A stretch of 64,000 bases of DNA from Rhynchospora pubera. Taxonomy: Eukaryota; Streptophyta; Magnoliopsida; Poales; Cyperaceae. This document shows, one piece after another, positions 46,684 to 60,700 of this stretch (position 1 is its first letter; each line of letters opens with the position of its first letter). The notes under the pieces are model-generated. The model was not told where the DNA came from and made no database searches. It was given only the letters and a program-made list of their open reading frames with translations. The position numbers and the translations under genes were made by a program. The DNA lies in NCBI GenBank assembly GCA_028095005.1, contig CM051461.1, positions 175,095,144 through 175,159,143 on the forward strand, in the 5' to 3' direction.

Positions 46684-48270
46684 ATATACCAAAAGCTACA
46701 CCCTCTTTGTAGTGGAGAAGGAAAATGAAAGGAGATAAGAAATAGTGCTAGCTGTGGCCTTCTCTTCTTAATTTCCTATCTTTCTCCTCTTTCTCTTTGC
46801 CTCAAAGAGACTGCAATTTCTGTGCATGAGAGAACGAGATTGTGAGAATGAAAGAGATGTGTGGTACTAAAAGTACCTTTGCACAAGCAGAAAGAAAGAG
46901 AGGGATAGGTAGAGAGACATTGTAAGCATTTTTACAAGTGTAGAATTCAGTCTTCTCTCTTTTTTTAAGCGGGAACCAGCTCCTCTTGTTGTGCCTTGGT
47001 GCCAAAAATTTCACAACTCTTTGCAATTTTGCATCTATATAGTAGAAAATAGCTTCCTATTAATTATAAGTTGGGTAGAAATATTTACAAATTAATCTCT
47101 AATTTATTAATTATAAATTTGTTGATGTTTTTAATGTTTAATAAAATGCATCGTTGAATGATTACAAAATAAAATTTATATAAGGTATCTCAACTGTATT
47201 TTCTGCCTAATTTATTTTTACTTAAACTTACCCAATTTTACATTAATTCTATTTACTACATATATTTCTGCATTGAAAATAGGCAAAACGAATAGATATT
47301 TTAATAAAATACTGCTAACTATATATGGACCTCTTATATTCATGAAAAAAAAAATTATATCATTTAAGAAATTTTCCAGCATTAGATAGTATTTGTGTTA
47401 GTAAGTAATGATTATACATGGAATATGTTTAAAGGTTTTGATTTGAAAAAGTAAATGATATAAGATCAAATGACCATTTAATTAATTATATAAAGTTGTA
47501 AAAAACTTAAAATAATACTTTTGATGAATTAAAAATAAATTTCTGACCTAATTTTATTTTTTATGTATCATTAAAATAATATATACATAAAATCATAAGT
47601 ACATGGTAAAAATGTTCTAATTATTAATGATAATTGTCAAGTAAAGCTGTAAAGGATGAGAGTTTCGGAAATTGAAGGACTTCTCAAGTTTTGCCGCACT
47701 GGAGAATATCATACATATTTAGATCTATATATGGTGTGGTAGTTTACTTGGTATTTGGTCTCCAAGAGCTCTAGGCCACAAATTGACTCAGAGACTTTTT
47801 GTTGAGAGCATTTGTAGGTTTGCGCACTGAAAAGATGTTACAGGTCCCTTTGTCTCTATTGATTCTTGTTTCTAAGAGATAAGTTCTGGTTTACGACAAC
47901 TTGATGCATGCATCTTATGGGATTTTGTTTTCTAGTCTTTTCTCTTCATTGAAAGCAATCATATGTGGCAAAAAGATAGCTATAAACATGGCATTCTATT
48001 CAAATCAAAGCCAAGTTTGTTCAAATGTAGTCCTAAAATTTGATGTATTTTGTCTTCCAGAACATTTTTTTTCTTTCTCTTATTTATTTATTATTTGTTT
48101 TTTTTTGGAGGTCATCTATTAACAGAAAAGCATCACATGTTATTATATATCTGAAAAACTTAAGTATCAGTTTTATATAATGTTTAATCTTATATAAGCA
48201 CAAGACAAATAATGTGATTTATTTTTTTTAGATAAAGATGAAGTTGAACTTTCTAATTTAAAATACTTAA

Positions 48271-48438
48271 GGGGTTGTTTGGATCCCACCAGAATTTGGA
48301 GAATTTCATATTCCCAAGCATAAATTTATTATAAACAATCCAAAATCTTCACAAAGTTACACACTTTTTAATAAATTTATGCATAGGAATAAAAAAATTT
48401 TCAAATTTATCAAATTCCTAAGCGATCCAAACGGCTAC
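48271..48438. mobile_element. Tourist-like MITE, copy 2
   Basis: This is the duplicate of the element at 3861-4028, with the same ends and TAA flanks. Confidence 0.75.
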
Positions 48439-50042
48439 TAAGATATCTCAAACAATGTGGCATATTTTTATTGATGTATTATCAAAGACCGAAAATATGA
48501 AAAAAAAAAGTATTGCAAAATCAAAGGCGCATTATGTATCAAAAAGTATGGGGACCGTACAAATATTGATTCAGTGTATCAATGATTTCATGGGTATATC
48601 CTGATTGCCCCACCAACCAATCTGCCATTGCCGTAGAGCGCTCTCTCTTTCTCTCCATTTGTGGTGGTTAGATAATAACAGTTGTGTATATCAGTTGCAT
48701 CAATGCAGATTTCTATTTTATTGACAAGCATTTTTTCTCACCAAGTGACAATGTTGCATTGCACAAGAAGCAACGACAATATTCGGTCAGATTTTTACTA
48801 AAACTGGCCCGGACCGGACCGGGCCCTAAAATTTGTGGTCTGACCCGAGTTAACTCAAGATTAGAAAAGAAATTGAGAAAATTGCTCCTGAGATTATATT
48901 GGCATCCGAAAACTCATTAATATTTGGACCATGCACGTGATGACATTGTGACATGCATGTCACATATATTTATATATTTTTAATAATAAAAAAAATACTT
49001 CAGTAATATCTCCTTATTGTTAATAAAAAAATATGACAAACTGAACCGCCAAATTTTGATACCAAGAAAAGACTAAATTTTAGTTTTTTTTTCTTTCGTA
49101 CTTAATTTTCTAACACATCTAATAACAAAAACAAAAAAAAAGGATATAGAGAGCGAATATTACCACGTCCCGAAACCTACAAAGTAAAAAAAAAATAGTA
49201 ATAAAAAAATATCTAGCATCTCGTATCACCAATTCATGTTTGTTGATTGTGTGCTTTCTATTTATTAAAAATTGACTTTTTGCATTCCGAAGATTTAATT
49301 CCAAAATTAATTGTTATTATTTTACAAAAATCATAACAATTTATATATATTTATATTATTTTTTTTAGTATGATAATTTTTAATCTAATGAAGTAAACGC
49401 ATTTAATATATATTTCTTATGTGTCTTTTTACAATTCCTCTGGCATTTAATACATATTTATATTTTTGGACACCATGTCATGTACGTGCAAGAATTTATA
49501 ATAATTAATACGTGGCTTATAAATTTGAGATATATTCTTTGTAGTGCCTCATCATGCTCATTTGTTTTGTAACCTTCACTTTTGAGGGTCTGCATTTAGT
49601 GTGCCAATTTGCTACATCCCAACTAGAATGCATGCTAACACCTAGCTAGCTAGATAAAAATGCATGTTTGTAACTCTTGGAATAAGATCTTATTTGAAGT
49701 TGTTAGTTAATTCCTTAAGATCTTATTTGAAGTTGTTAGTTAATTCTAGAGATTGCCAAATACATTTTAGAACAAGCATAATTATCTATTGGACCTTTAT
49801 TTTTGTTCTAATAATATATGTGGAACTAGATTGGAACAAACTAACCATCTAATAACAAATTATTATTTTATTTATTTTTCCTTGTTCTTATTCTAAACTA
49901 ACCACAACATCATTTAAGTTATTAATAAGCAATTTTTCACCATTCCTCATTCACCACATTTGTTCTAAAATAAATTATTCTTCACCATACTTCCAAACAT
50001 CCATACAGAGTTTATTAAAAAGCAGAAATAATGGCTCCGTTT

Positions 50043-50222
50043 GGATGGCTTCTTCCCGGAATAAGGAATAAGGAATAACCACTTTTTACCAATAAATTTA
50101 TTTTTAACCATCCAAACTCTTCACAAAAATTACACACTTCCCAATAAATTTACCCCTTCCCAATAAATTTATTCCCTTCTTTCTTCTTCCTACCTTATTC
50201 TCAACGCATCCAAACGGAGCCA
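50043..50222. mobile_element. MITE with GGCTCCGTTTGGATG ends, copy 2
   Basis: This is the duplicate of the element at 5633-5812. Confidence 0.7.
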
Positions 50223-51173
50223 ATAGTAGAATACATATGATAACAAATCTATGTCTGCAATTTCACATATGTGAAAATTTTCGTTTGTTGGATAATTTTC
50301 ACCCAGGATTTTAAAAGCATATATATGTATACAACATGTAAGTCAATTGAAATTATATTTTTTTTCTTCAAAATAAAAGCATATAATGTATTCTTCATAA
50401 AATCCAGATAGATTTGAAATTGCGTTAAAAGTTATAGGTCCTTGGATATATACTTGATTTAAAATTAGCATATGTCACTAATTAAATGTGCCTCAAATAA
50501 CAAAGAATATAATAAAAAATTTCATAACAAAAATTAATTTGCTTCTTCGTACGTACTTCTGGGGCGTTGCTTTTTGCACGCTCTCGAATTGCAATCCACG
50601 GCTCAATTTTGTAAATAATAAAATTACCCTTATTTATAATCTACATTCTTGAACTCTCCGTCTCCACCTTCCACATTGTTCGGTGTACACTGTAATGGAT
50701 GTCCTATTATAATTTTTTTTTCATTTTTATTTCCCATCACATATTTTTGTTTTGAATTATATATATATTTTTTAAAAAATGTCTTCTGAGTACCAAGATC
50801 GGCCACCATCATTGGTCAAACTATTTAGGCTCTGTACGGAAGCTAATCCAAAATAAACGAAGGGCATTTTTGTCTTAATAGAAATTTTTACCGTGCATCG
50901 TAAAATAAGACCGTGTGAAAAGCAACACCCGTACTTCTGTGTAGAGATGAAAACGGATCGGATACGGTTCGGGTAGTGGTCATATCATATCCGTATCCAT
51001 ATTTTTTTCGAATTCGGATACGAATACGAATATGTTCGGATACGGATACGAATACGAATATGTTCGGATACGGATACGGGTCGGATGTTAAACGGATACG
51101 AATACGAATCGGATATTACGGGATACGGATACGAATACAAATATATTTTAGATATTAAAACAAATATATATAA

Positions 51174-51579
51174 AGAGGATTGCTAAAATGATATGCATAG
51201 CACGGATGGCCTTCGTGCTATGGATTCGTTCTTGGATTTCACGCTTCAAACAACTGATCCAAACTGTTCATTATCTTCTACATATTGAAATCTTATTAGA
51301 AACCAAATTTTACATTTTTTTTATTTTTTTACTATTTTTATCAAATTTTAAAAAATCACTGTTATTGAAGGGTCAAGAATTTATTAGATTAATTATTTTC
51401 AAAAAATCTGAAAAAAATAGTAAAAAAATTCAAAAAAATGTAAAATTTGGTTTCTAATGAGATTTCAATATGAAGAAGATAATGAATGGTTTGGATCGGT
51501 TGTTTGAAACATTAAATTCAAGAACGAATCCGTAGCACGAAGGGTATCCGTGCTATGCATAGCATTTTAGCAATCCTCT
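51174..51579. mobile_element. Foldback element family A, complete, copy 2
   Basis: This is the duplicate of 6764-7169, with one base difference (51359 C for 6949 G) in the centre. Confidence 0.85.
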
Positions 51580-51763
51580 ATATATAAATTAAGAAAAAAT
51601 AAATAAATAATACTATATTATCGTCGTATTATGTTAATTATATTGCCAAAATGTTATTTTAAGCCAATGTAACTAGTAAAAATTTAGTTTATTTAATCAA
51701 AAGTCTTTTCTATAGGTGCTATAGGAGTAATTAGGTTTATTATCTTGTGTCATTGATTTAACT

Positions 51764-51996
51764 AAGGGTGAAAACGGATCGGATAAAGACCAAATATGGA
51801 TCGGATAACGAATTTTTTTGTCGGATACGAATACGAATCGGATAGTAGTCAAACCATATATGCATCTATATTTTTTTGTCGGATACGAATGCGGATACAG
51901 ATATGTTCGGATTCGGATACGGTTCGGATATAAAAGCATATTTTTCGAATTCGAATGCGTTTCGGTGAGGAGTTTATCCGCACCGTTTTCACCCTT
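51764..51996. mobile_element. GGATAC-rich element with terminal inverted repeats, copy 2
   Basis: This is the duplicate of 7354-7586. Confidence 0.6.
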
Positions 51997-52055
51997 CTGT
52001 GCCTTTGATCCTGTCTTCTATATACCTTTTGCCATTCAATTGCTTGCCGTGGAAA

Positions 52056-53336
52056 CAGGGACGGAGCTATTAAGGGGCATGAGGTGGCACTTGCCTATCG
52101 TTGTTTTTTTTAAATTAATTAACATATGTTAGTTTCGCTATTCATTTAGAACATAAAAATGAAAGTGTCCATGCTTAATTTAGCGAAAGTGCCTAGGCTT
52201 TTAATTTTCTCCTTCACTCTTGTGGCTCATAAAGGCGAGACATTCTAAGATGATTTATAATTTTTTAATCATGACTTTGTAGTTTATATAAACAATACGA
52301 AATATATCAGACAACTATCAAAATTATTTTTTTGAACCTACACAAGTTGGAGAGTTATTTTTTTAATATTTTTAACATCTATTGTTCTTATTATGTAAGT
52401 ATTTTGTGTTGTATCATTTGTTCGTAGAATTAAACTTTATACTATGATTCCTACAACTAGATCTAGATATAAATATACCATAGTAAATATTTTTATACAG
52501 GAATTATAAGTGCCATCGGCAAATATACCATCCCAGCCATTGCTAAATACAAAGTGAACATATACAGCAAATAAGGTGAACATATAAACCATCTAAGTGA
52601 ACACTTACAAACAAATAAGTGTTGTCATCACTTGTTCAGAAGTTTACATGCATATTCAACTAATTTTCATTGAACTTATTTGTTTGTATGTGTTCACTTA
52701 GATCGTCTATATGTTCATTTTGTTTGCTCTATATGTTCACTTTATATTTAGCGATGGCAGGGATAGAAAAACTGCAGATGGCAATAATCAATTTCCTTTT
52801 TTATAGTGTCTTTGTTTTTTTTTCGAAAAAAAGATAGAATCAAACTTTATATTATGATGATTTCTGTAGCTAAATCTAGATATAAATATATCATAGTAAT
52901 TTTTTTTTATATAGTGTCTTACTGAGTTTTCTTTTTTTTTTTTTGAAAAAAAAACTGATGTGATTAACATTGATTATATAGATAGTTGGAGATATTCTTT
53001 AGTATCTCAAAATCTGATATATTATCATACAATCTAAAAATCAAAGAATTATTCAATCTTATTTTTCTATGTTCTATTTACTAGTAATATTTTAATATGT
53101 TACTCAATAATAAAATTTCACTATTATTTATTAGATTTAATATATTATGTTATTTATTAAAAATTTCTTCTACTGGATTTTAATAGTGTGATTATTGATT
53201 ATGTTTGAGAAAATAATATATTTATATATATATAATTGATTTGTTATATTTATATTTTTATATTAATTATAGCATCATTGACTTAATAATTTTACTTATG
53301 GTGTCTATGCTTAAAATTTGTCTGGATCCATCCCTA
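52056..53336. mobile_element. Non-autonomous hAT-like element, copy 2
   Basis: This is the duplicate of 7646-8924, two bases longer because of a T-run, with the same CGTGGAAA flanks. Confidence 0.8.
52508..52785. mobile_element. Foldback element family B, nested, copy 2
   Basis: This is the duplicate of 8098-8375. Confidence 0.75.
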
Positions 53337-54591
53337 CGTGGAAAATAGCATTTCTTTATGCAAGTTGGAGTTTTGTTCAGTCACTTGATGAACTTCTTTT
53401 GGGGGCCGTTTGGATCGCTTAGGAATTTGGAGAATTTGAGGAAGTTGCAATTCCTAGGAATAAATTTATTGGGAAGTGTGTAATTTTGTGAAGAGTTTGA
53501 ATTGTTTATAATAAATTTATGGTAGGAAGATGGAATTCTCCAAAATCTCTAAAGTGCAGTGTTAATTTGGTTTAATATTATTCATTTTGCTTTCGACTCC
53601 GATGGCTATGCATGGGCTCTAATATTTAGTTTAAATTCTTATGATTCCATCGATAAGCTTTATATATTATAATTCAAATTCAATTTAACAGACTTTGGGC
53701 TTTATTATTTAATTAGTTTACCATTATATGTTCTTTGTTATTCACACTAGCAGCAGTGCCCGCTCAATGTGCGGACAATTTTATGTTTGATATTATTTCA
53801 AAAAAATAAAAAAAAAACTTTTAGTATATAATATATTTTTATGTAAATTTTTTTCTTAAAAGAATTACACTACACATGATATTATAAGGACTTTTATTAT
53901 CAAATGAAATAAAAAATGTCCGTGAGATACCTTCACATGTACGAGTAAAGAGAAGAAAAAAAAATCTTGCTTAATTTATGATACAAAATTAAACAATGAA
54001 CACATTGTTGTCATAATGTGGAAAAAATATATAAATAAAATTATAATTAGAATAATTACAATTTAATTTAAAAAATTCTAGAGTTAATTGAAGACGAAAA
54101 TGAAAGTATATTGCAATAAAGTATAATAACATTCCATACTATCAAATAAAAGACAAACGATCCCACATTAATACCATTCCATACTATAGCTTAAGTGTAA
54201 CATTGATATATTACATTAAGGAATAATAAAATATTATTGATTACGTGCATTTATAAAAATTAAATATTTTTTTTACAAATCAGGTTTTTTGGCTTTCTTT
54301 GTTCCTTCGAAAACCAATGGTTTCTGTCTTTCTGCAATTCAGGCAGGTTTTCCACATAGATATCAAATACTATATCTACATACTCTTTAACTTATTTTCT
54401 ACCAAATCATCGATCTTTATACATGGTAGAAATTTCGCTACAAGCAGGGTCATCTTGACATGCGAGTTGTACATTTTTCAAGCATGATGAGTTCTGGTGA
54501 ATACCATCGTTAATGTAATTTAGATTGCAGGGTTATATGGACAAAACTCTTGTGCATTGGACACTCAAGAACACTGATTTTTGCGGCAAGG

Positions 54592-54593
<2 letters not shown>

Positions 54594-54649
<56 letters not shown>

Positions 54650-54665
54650 TAATAATAATAATAAT
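54594..54665. repeat. (ATA)n microsatellite, copy 2
   Basis: This is the duplicate of 10182-10253 with no length change that I can see. Confidence 0.95.
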
Positions 54666-54683
54666 ATAATATATAATATATAG

Positions 54684-55057
54684 AGAGGATTGCTAAAATG
54701 CTATGCATAGCACGGATGACCTTCGTGCTACGGATTCGTTCTTGCCTTTCATGCTTCAAACAACCGATCCAAACCGTTCATTATCTTCTACATATTGAAA
54801 TCTTATTATAAACCAAAATTTACATTTTTTTTAATTTGTTTGCTATTTTTCTCAGATTTTTGAAAATCACTGTTATTGAAGGGTCCATAATTTATTAGAT
54901 TAAGTATTTTAAAAATTCTGAAAAAATAGTAAAAAAATTCAAAAAAATGTAAAATTTGGTTTCTAATGAGATTTCAATATGAAGAAGATAATGAACGGTT
55001 TGGATCGGTTGTTTAAAGTATGAAATACAAGAACGAATCCGTAGCACGAAGGTCATA
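54684..55057. mobile_element. Foldback element family A, right arm shortened, copy 2
   Basis: This is the duplicate of 10272-10645. Confidence 0.8.
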
Positions 55058-57819
55058 TATATAATAATATAATATAATATATAATATATAATATAAGAAA
55101 ATAAAGGACCAAGGGGTTCGCGCCTTAGTGGCCGAGCAATAGGAGGGAGAGTACAGTATTTTGGATTTTTGAATGAGAAATGAGGTGCAATTCGCCCTTC
55201 TTTAATAGTGCACAAATTGCATCTTTGCATAACCAAAATTCATAAATGCAAATATTGTATTTTCTTGCTAAATCCCAATTATTGCAAGGGCACCAGGATT
55301 GGATTTCAATCACCTAAAAATGCTCATGATAATAAGGCAACATATGCCGTGGTCTAGGGGTAAGGAAATTAAGGAGATGATGGCTGGTCTTATGATGTTG
55401 CTCTTTGTGTGTCCGTTGCACACATGCACCAATGCCTTGCCTCGTCATATTTGTATGGTTTACTTTCACATAGGATCCAAGTTGAATTGCAACCAAGGAT
55501 TTGATTATCAAATTTAATACTAAGATATTGTATGAAAATCTTCATGTATGGAAGAGTAACGCATGAAAAAAAAAAAGTAAAGAGGGATCTGCGCCAAGAA
55601 AAAAATGAACATAAATTTATCATATATATACTATAATTTCTAAATAATCAAACCGTGTAACAAAATATCAGGAATTTAAGGAGACTCGTATTTCATATAT
55701 AAGATTAAACAAGTAAATATACAGTGACCTAGTGTCATATCATAAAAATAAATAAATATTCGTGCATTCTATAGCTGTTCTAAATAAGGAGTGTTTGGAT
55801 TATCTTGTTACCGATATAAAAGGATCATAAATATAGAGTAATAGGCAACTATGGTTGTATAAATTAATTAGCGAAAGAATGCAAAGCATATATATGGTAA
55901 TTTAAATCAATAATGAATTGCGTATATCTTCAAAATTAATTATTGGGATTCGAACTCTCATGTCATAGCTACGAAAATTTGTTAAATACCACCAACAATT
56001 GTTGAGAAAATATATTGTTTAATCTACCATCTAGTGTCCTGACTTGTTTGTGTGTAGAGTCGACTCCTTATAGAAATAGCGATAGCGATCCAAACCGTAC
56101 ATCATATTGATCAATGGTTTATAATGATGTTAACAATTGTGTTCAATCCCTTTTTGTGAAAAATACTGACCTTGCTAAGAGTGCTTTTTATAAGTAGTAG
56201 AGATTAAAAGTTTTATTTTTCCGTATGCCATTTACTTTTCAGTTTAATATATAGTTCGTGAGTAATTATTCAGATTATAATAGCGTGCCTGATTTGTAGC
56301 ATGTGCATCTCTATCTCTAATTCTTAATAAATACACGGATCCAAGAGGTATTACTCGTTAGATCTAGTGTGTATCCACTTATTTGTGTCATTCGATCGAT
56401 TTGATGTGTGGTTGGATATTAATTGCTAGATAAAATAACAATATAATTTGGTTTTCCGTCTAATAAAGAAATAAATTAAACACCACATCTATCTATATCC
56501 TGATAGTTGTGCAACATATCTTTATTGTTTAATATTTTTTTGTTTCTTAATTTGCCCACACAGAGGCATCTTTTGCTAGTATGTATATAAGAAGAGTCTT
56601 AATTAATAAACCATACAGCTGTTACGAATCTTTTATTTCGAATTAATATTCTGTTAAAATGAAAAAGAAGACGGCAATATGTCAACTTGACTAGTGCAGT
56701 GATTTGTAACCTCATATTTTTGTTAGGTCCTTGCTTTCTATCTTGTCTTGGAATATCATCTTTCAATTATACAAATTATCTTCTTTCCATAGTGAAGGGC
56801 AACATCAAATTAGTTTGTAGATGGTGGACAGGTTGAATTAATTTGCTGTAAATATATAGGTATGCAGATATATGGTTTAATAGGGATAGTGACAAGATTT
56901 TCATGAGAGAAGACATAATACTATTATTGAATAAGTTGGCACTTGTGGTTTAATAGGGAAGCTATATTGCGAGTTTGCGACATTTCATTTCAGCTTGTCC
57001 CTGATGGGGCAGCATCAAAATTAGACTGTAAATTTTAGTCAGGTTGAATTAAATTCTTGCCAAAACATTTTTTCTCTCACATGGATGGTGACGAGATTAT
57101 CATGGTAGAAGAAATAATACCATTATTGACTATGTTGCCACTTACGGTTCAATAGAGCAGCCATAACGTGACAGTTCTTATCATTTTGCCCTTGACCCAA
57201 TATCACATTTTCATTCCTAGACGCCTAAAACAAATGATATGAGCAAAACTATGTGTAGGAATTAAGTTGTATCCACGTGGCAAGTTTCACCCACATATCA
57301 ATCAGATAATTCATCCACCAGCCAATTCATCACGCCCACGTCATAATTAATTTATTTTTTTTAAAGATAAATTGGAGGTCTAAGCCACCCAACTTATTTT
57401 TAAATTAAATGTCATAATTAGTTTATTAATTACAATTTTATAATTATTGAACTGATCTCCTTAATTAGTTGTTGAGTACTCTCAACAGTAATAGCTTTCC
57501 ATACTGAATTTCTGCCCCCTAACTGCATGTTTTATTCTTATATCAATACAATGAAAAGAGAAGCCATGAGCTCTTAAATTGGTGGTGAAACTAATAGATT
57601 CTAATGTTTAATTATGTGATTAAGATTTTATATTTCGGGCATCAAGATTGGATGTTTTGACGTTTATATTTACATAAATTGGTGTTCACAATTACACAAA
57701 CTTTTAATTACTACTCATGTGATTGGTATTTTTGAACATCATGATCTGAATTACCATATCTAGTTGACTCCTTTCTCGTTGGTTTTTCATTTATTATTTT
57801 ATTAAAATAAGAAATGATA

Positions 57820-58095
57820 ACTGTCATCTGCAGTTTTGTCATCTCTGCCATCGCTAAATATAAAGTGAACATATACGACAAACAAGATGAACATATAGAT
57901 GATCTAAGTGATCACTTACAAACAAATAAGTATTATCATCACTTGTTCAGAATTTTACATACATATTCAACTTATTTTTATTGAGCTTATTTGTCTGCAT
58001 GTGTTTACTTAGATTGTCCATATGTTCACCTTATTTGTTGTATATGTTCACTTTATATTTAACGATGGCAGGATGACAAAATTGCAGATGACAGT
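57820..58095. mobile_element. Foldback element family B, complete, copy 2
   Basis: This is the duplicate of 13408-13683. Confidence 0.85.
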
Positions 58096-60019
58096 AATCA
58101 ATTTCCGTATGAAATTCAGCTTCTAATTTTGCCCATTGGGCTTTAGACGTACCGAAAAGCCCACTACAATTATCTTTTTCTAAAGACAGTTTGTGGGTCC
58201 ACGAGACAGTCTTATACTGTTATACAACAGTTCATACTCGGTGCAGTAATTTTGAAGAAAATTGATTATCGTGATCGATGGTTTTACCATCGCGCGCGCC
58301 ATCACTAGGGGAGTGCCTCACGGATGGTCCCATATCCACCGTATTTATTTCGTATCTAAATATTAAGTTTGATAAGTACAAATATTCCGTTATTTAAGTA
58401 TAAATATAAATATTTAGTTAGTTGATTAAAAAAATATAAATGTCATAAATAAAAATGTTCATTTTATTAAGTATAAATGTGTAGTTTAGTAAGTACAAAT
58501 GTCATGTTAATTGAGTATAAATTTTTAGTCAGTTGGAATAAAAAATATCAATGTTATAAGACAAAAATATTATTACTAAACCAAGCGAAGGGGTCACGAA
58601 TCGACAAAAAACACACGAAAAAATTAGAAGGGGTCATGAACCGGGTTAGTTCAAATTAATTTTTTTTCGATTCTACACCTGACGTACCTCTCTCCTAGAC
58701 TGACGTGTAATACTATATAATTAATAAAATTATTAGTTGATACATTTAACTGAGCACCACTGATTATTAAAATGAACACATTTGATTATTAAACTGAACA
58801 TTTGTAACAGACACCTTCTAGTCACGCGAGACTCATGCGTGGGTGCCTTCTCTTCAGCGATTTTTCTATTGATTGCACTTATCATTTTCTGAATTTTGTA
58901 TAGTGTTGTCTTGGGAACCAATCATATAGACTCCGTTTGTTTGTGTAGTAAGAGACTATATAACTAGTTATGCAGCTTTTATGTAACCAAACACCTTATG
59001 TGTAAGATGCCTTTAGGTGCGCTAACTTATTACACCTCTTCAGGTTGCATCTAGAAGGTTAGAATGATGAAGGTAGTGATTGGGTGGGGTTAAAACTAGT
59101 CTAAGGTTAGCGAATATTGTTTGATATAGTATTTTTTAAGTTAGTGATTTTTTTTTCTATCATGAATATTAAATATTATCACTGATTAAAGTAATAATGA
59201 TTATCATTAATATTATATTATAATTATTAGTGATATGATTATAATAATCAACAAATTATTTATGAAAAGAATCATAAAAATATAAATTTTAATAAATTAT
59301 TAATTATCAAAGCGATTAATTATAATAAATCATGAAATAAATAATAATTATTATAATTATTTATATTATCATATCATGGTTAATGCAATAATTATTATAA
59401 TTAATACTTTCATTATGATTTTTAGTGCTATCATTATAATAAATAACTAATACTTTATATTTATTATAAACATCATAAAAATATAAATTATTAATTATCA
59501 AAGTGATTAATTACAATAAATCACGAAACGAATTATTTTTTATTGTTGATTATAATTAACGTCATTATTATAATTATTATTATTTAACAATGCATTGCAT
59601 ATTTTTCATTCCTTTCATGACCGTGGAATCCAATGCGTCCTATTATCCCATATTCCCATTGCATTTCTTTTATATTATTTTATTCAATCATAATACATCC
59701 ATCGTATTTTTCATATTATTTTATTCAATCACATGGGAAGATTTCGCTAACTCACCAATTGCACGAGTTAGAAAGTTAACAAGAGGGTAAAGAGTAACCT
59801 AACTAATACTGAGTCGTGTGGGCTCATTTGGTGGTGTCAAGTTTGATTACATTTTTGAGTCAACGAGCTAACTTACATGTCTTATATCGCCAAATAACTT
59901 TGGGGTCAACGGGATTAACACTACCTTCCTAACTTGGCCATATATTTAAGTTTTTCTCAAACACCAAAAAAAAAATTATATCGTATATGAAGAGATAAAT
60001 CTTGAGAAGAAACTTTTAA

Positions 60020-60250
60020 AATTTAAAATTCCATATTCCATATTTCAAATTTCAAAATTTTAAATTCAAAATTTAAATTTCAAAATTTCAAATTTCAAAT
60101 TTAAATTTTAAAATTTCAAACTTTGAAAAATTGAAATTTTAAAATTTTAAAATTTAAAATTTAAAATTTTGTAATTTCAAATTTCAATTTTTCAAAGTTT
60201 GAAATTTTAAAATTTCAAATTTTGAAAATATCAATATTTAAAATTTTTTA
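60020..60250. repeat. AAATTTC-rich palindromic block, copy 2
   Basis: This is the duplicate of 15608-15838. Confidence 0.85.
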
Positions 60251-60700
60251 ATTCTAAAATGTCTAGATTAAAATGAATGTTATAATTGAATGCATTTACT
60301 TTGATGACTAACTTTTAACCTATCATGCCAAATAATAATTACTAACTTTAAATTAATACTAACTTTTATTAACTTTACCTTCAAACACTAATTCTAAAAT
60401 GATAACTTTAACCCTTGATTCCACTAAATTTTGATGTTGTCAAACGATTCCAAATAAGTAAGCTAACCTCAAGGGCAGACTAACCATGCTTCTACCAAAC
60501 GCACCAAGTCCCTAACCTTCACAATTGAAATCAACTCACCACTCTTCTCGTTGAAAATTAGATCGTACAGGCTAACGACCCCACATATCATCATAGTAAT
60601 GCAACTACAGAAGATCAAAGCAAAACAAAAACCCTAAAAATCGCAGTTGGGACTTCTCTTTCCTCTTGCCGCCAGTTCTCGTCACCGCTCGAAGATCGTT

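Larger units (their letters stand above)
46308..60700. other. Intergenic region between APRR2-like and RH5-like genes, copy 2
   Basis: This is the duplicate of 1890-16288, with the same transposon set and no gene recognised. Confidence 0.8.
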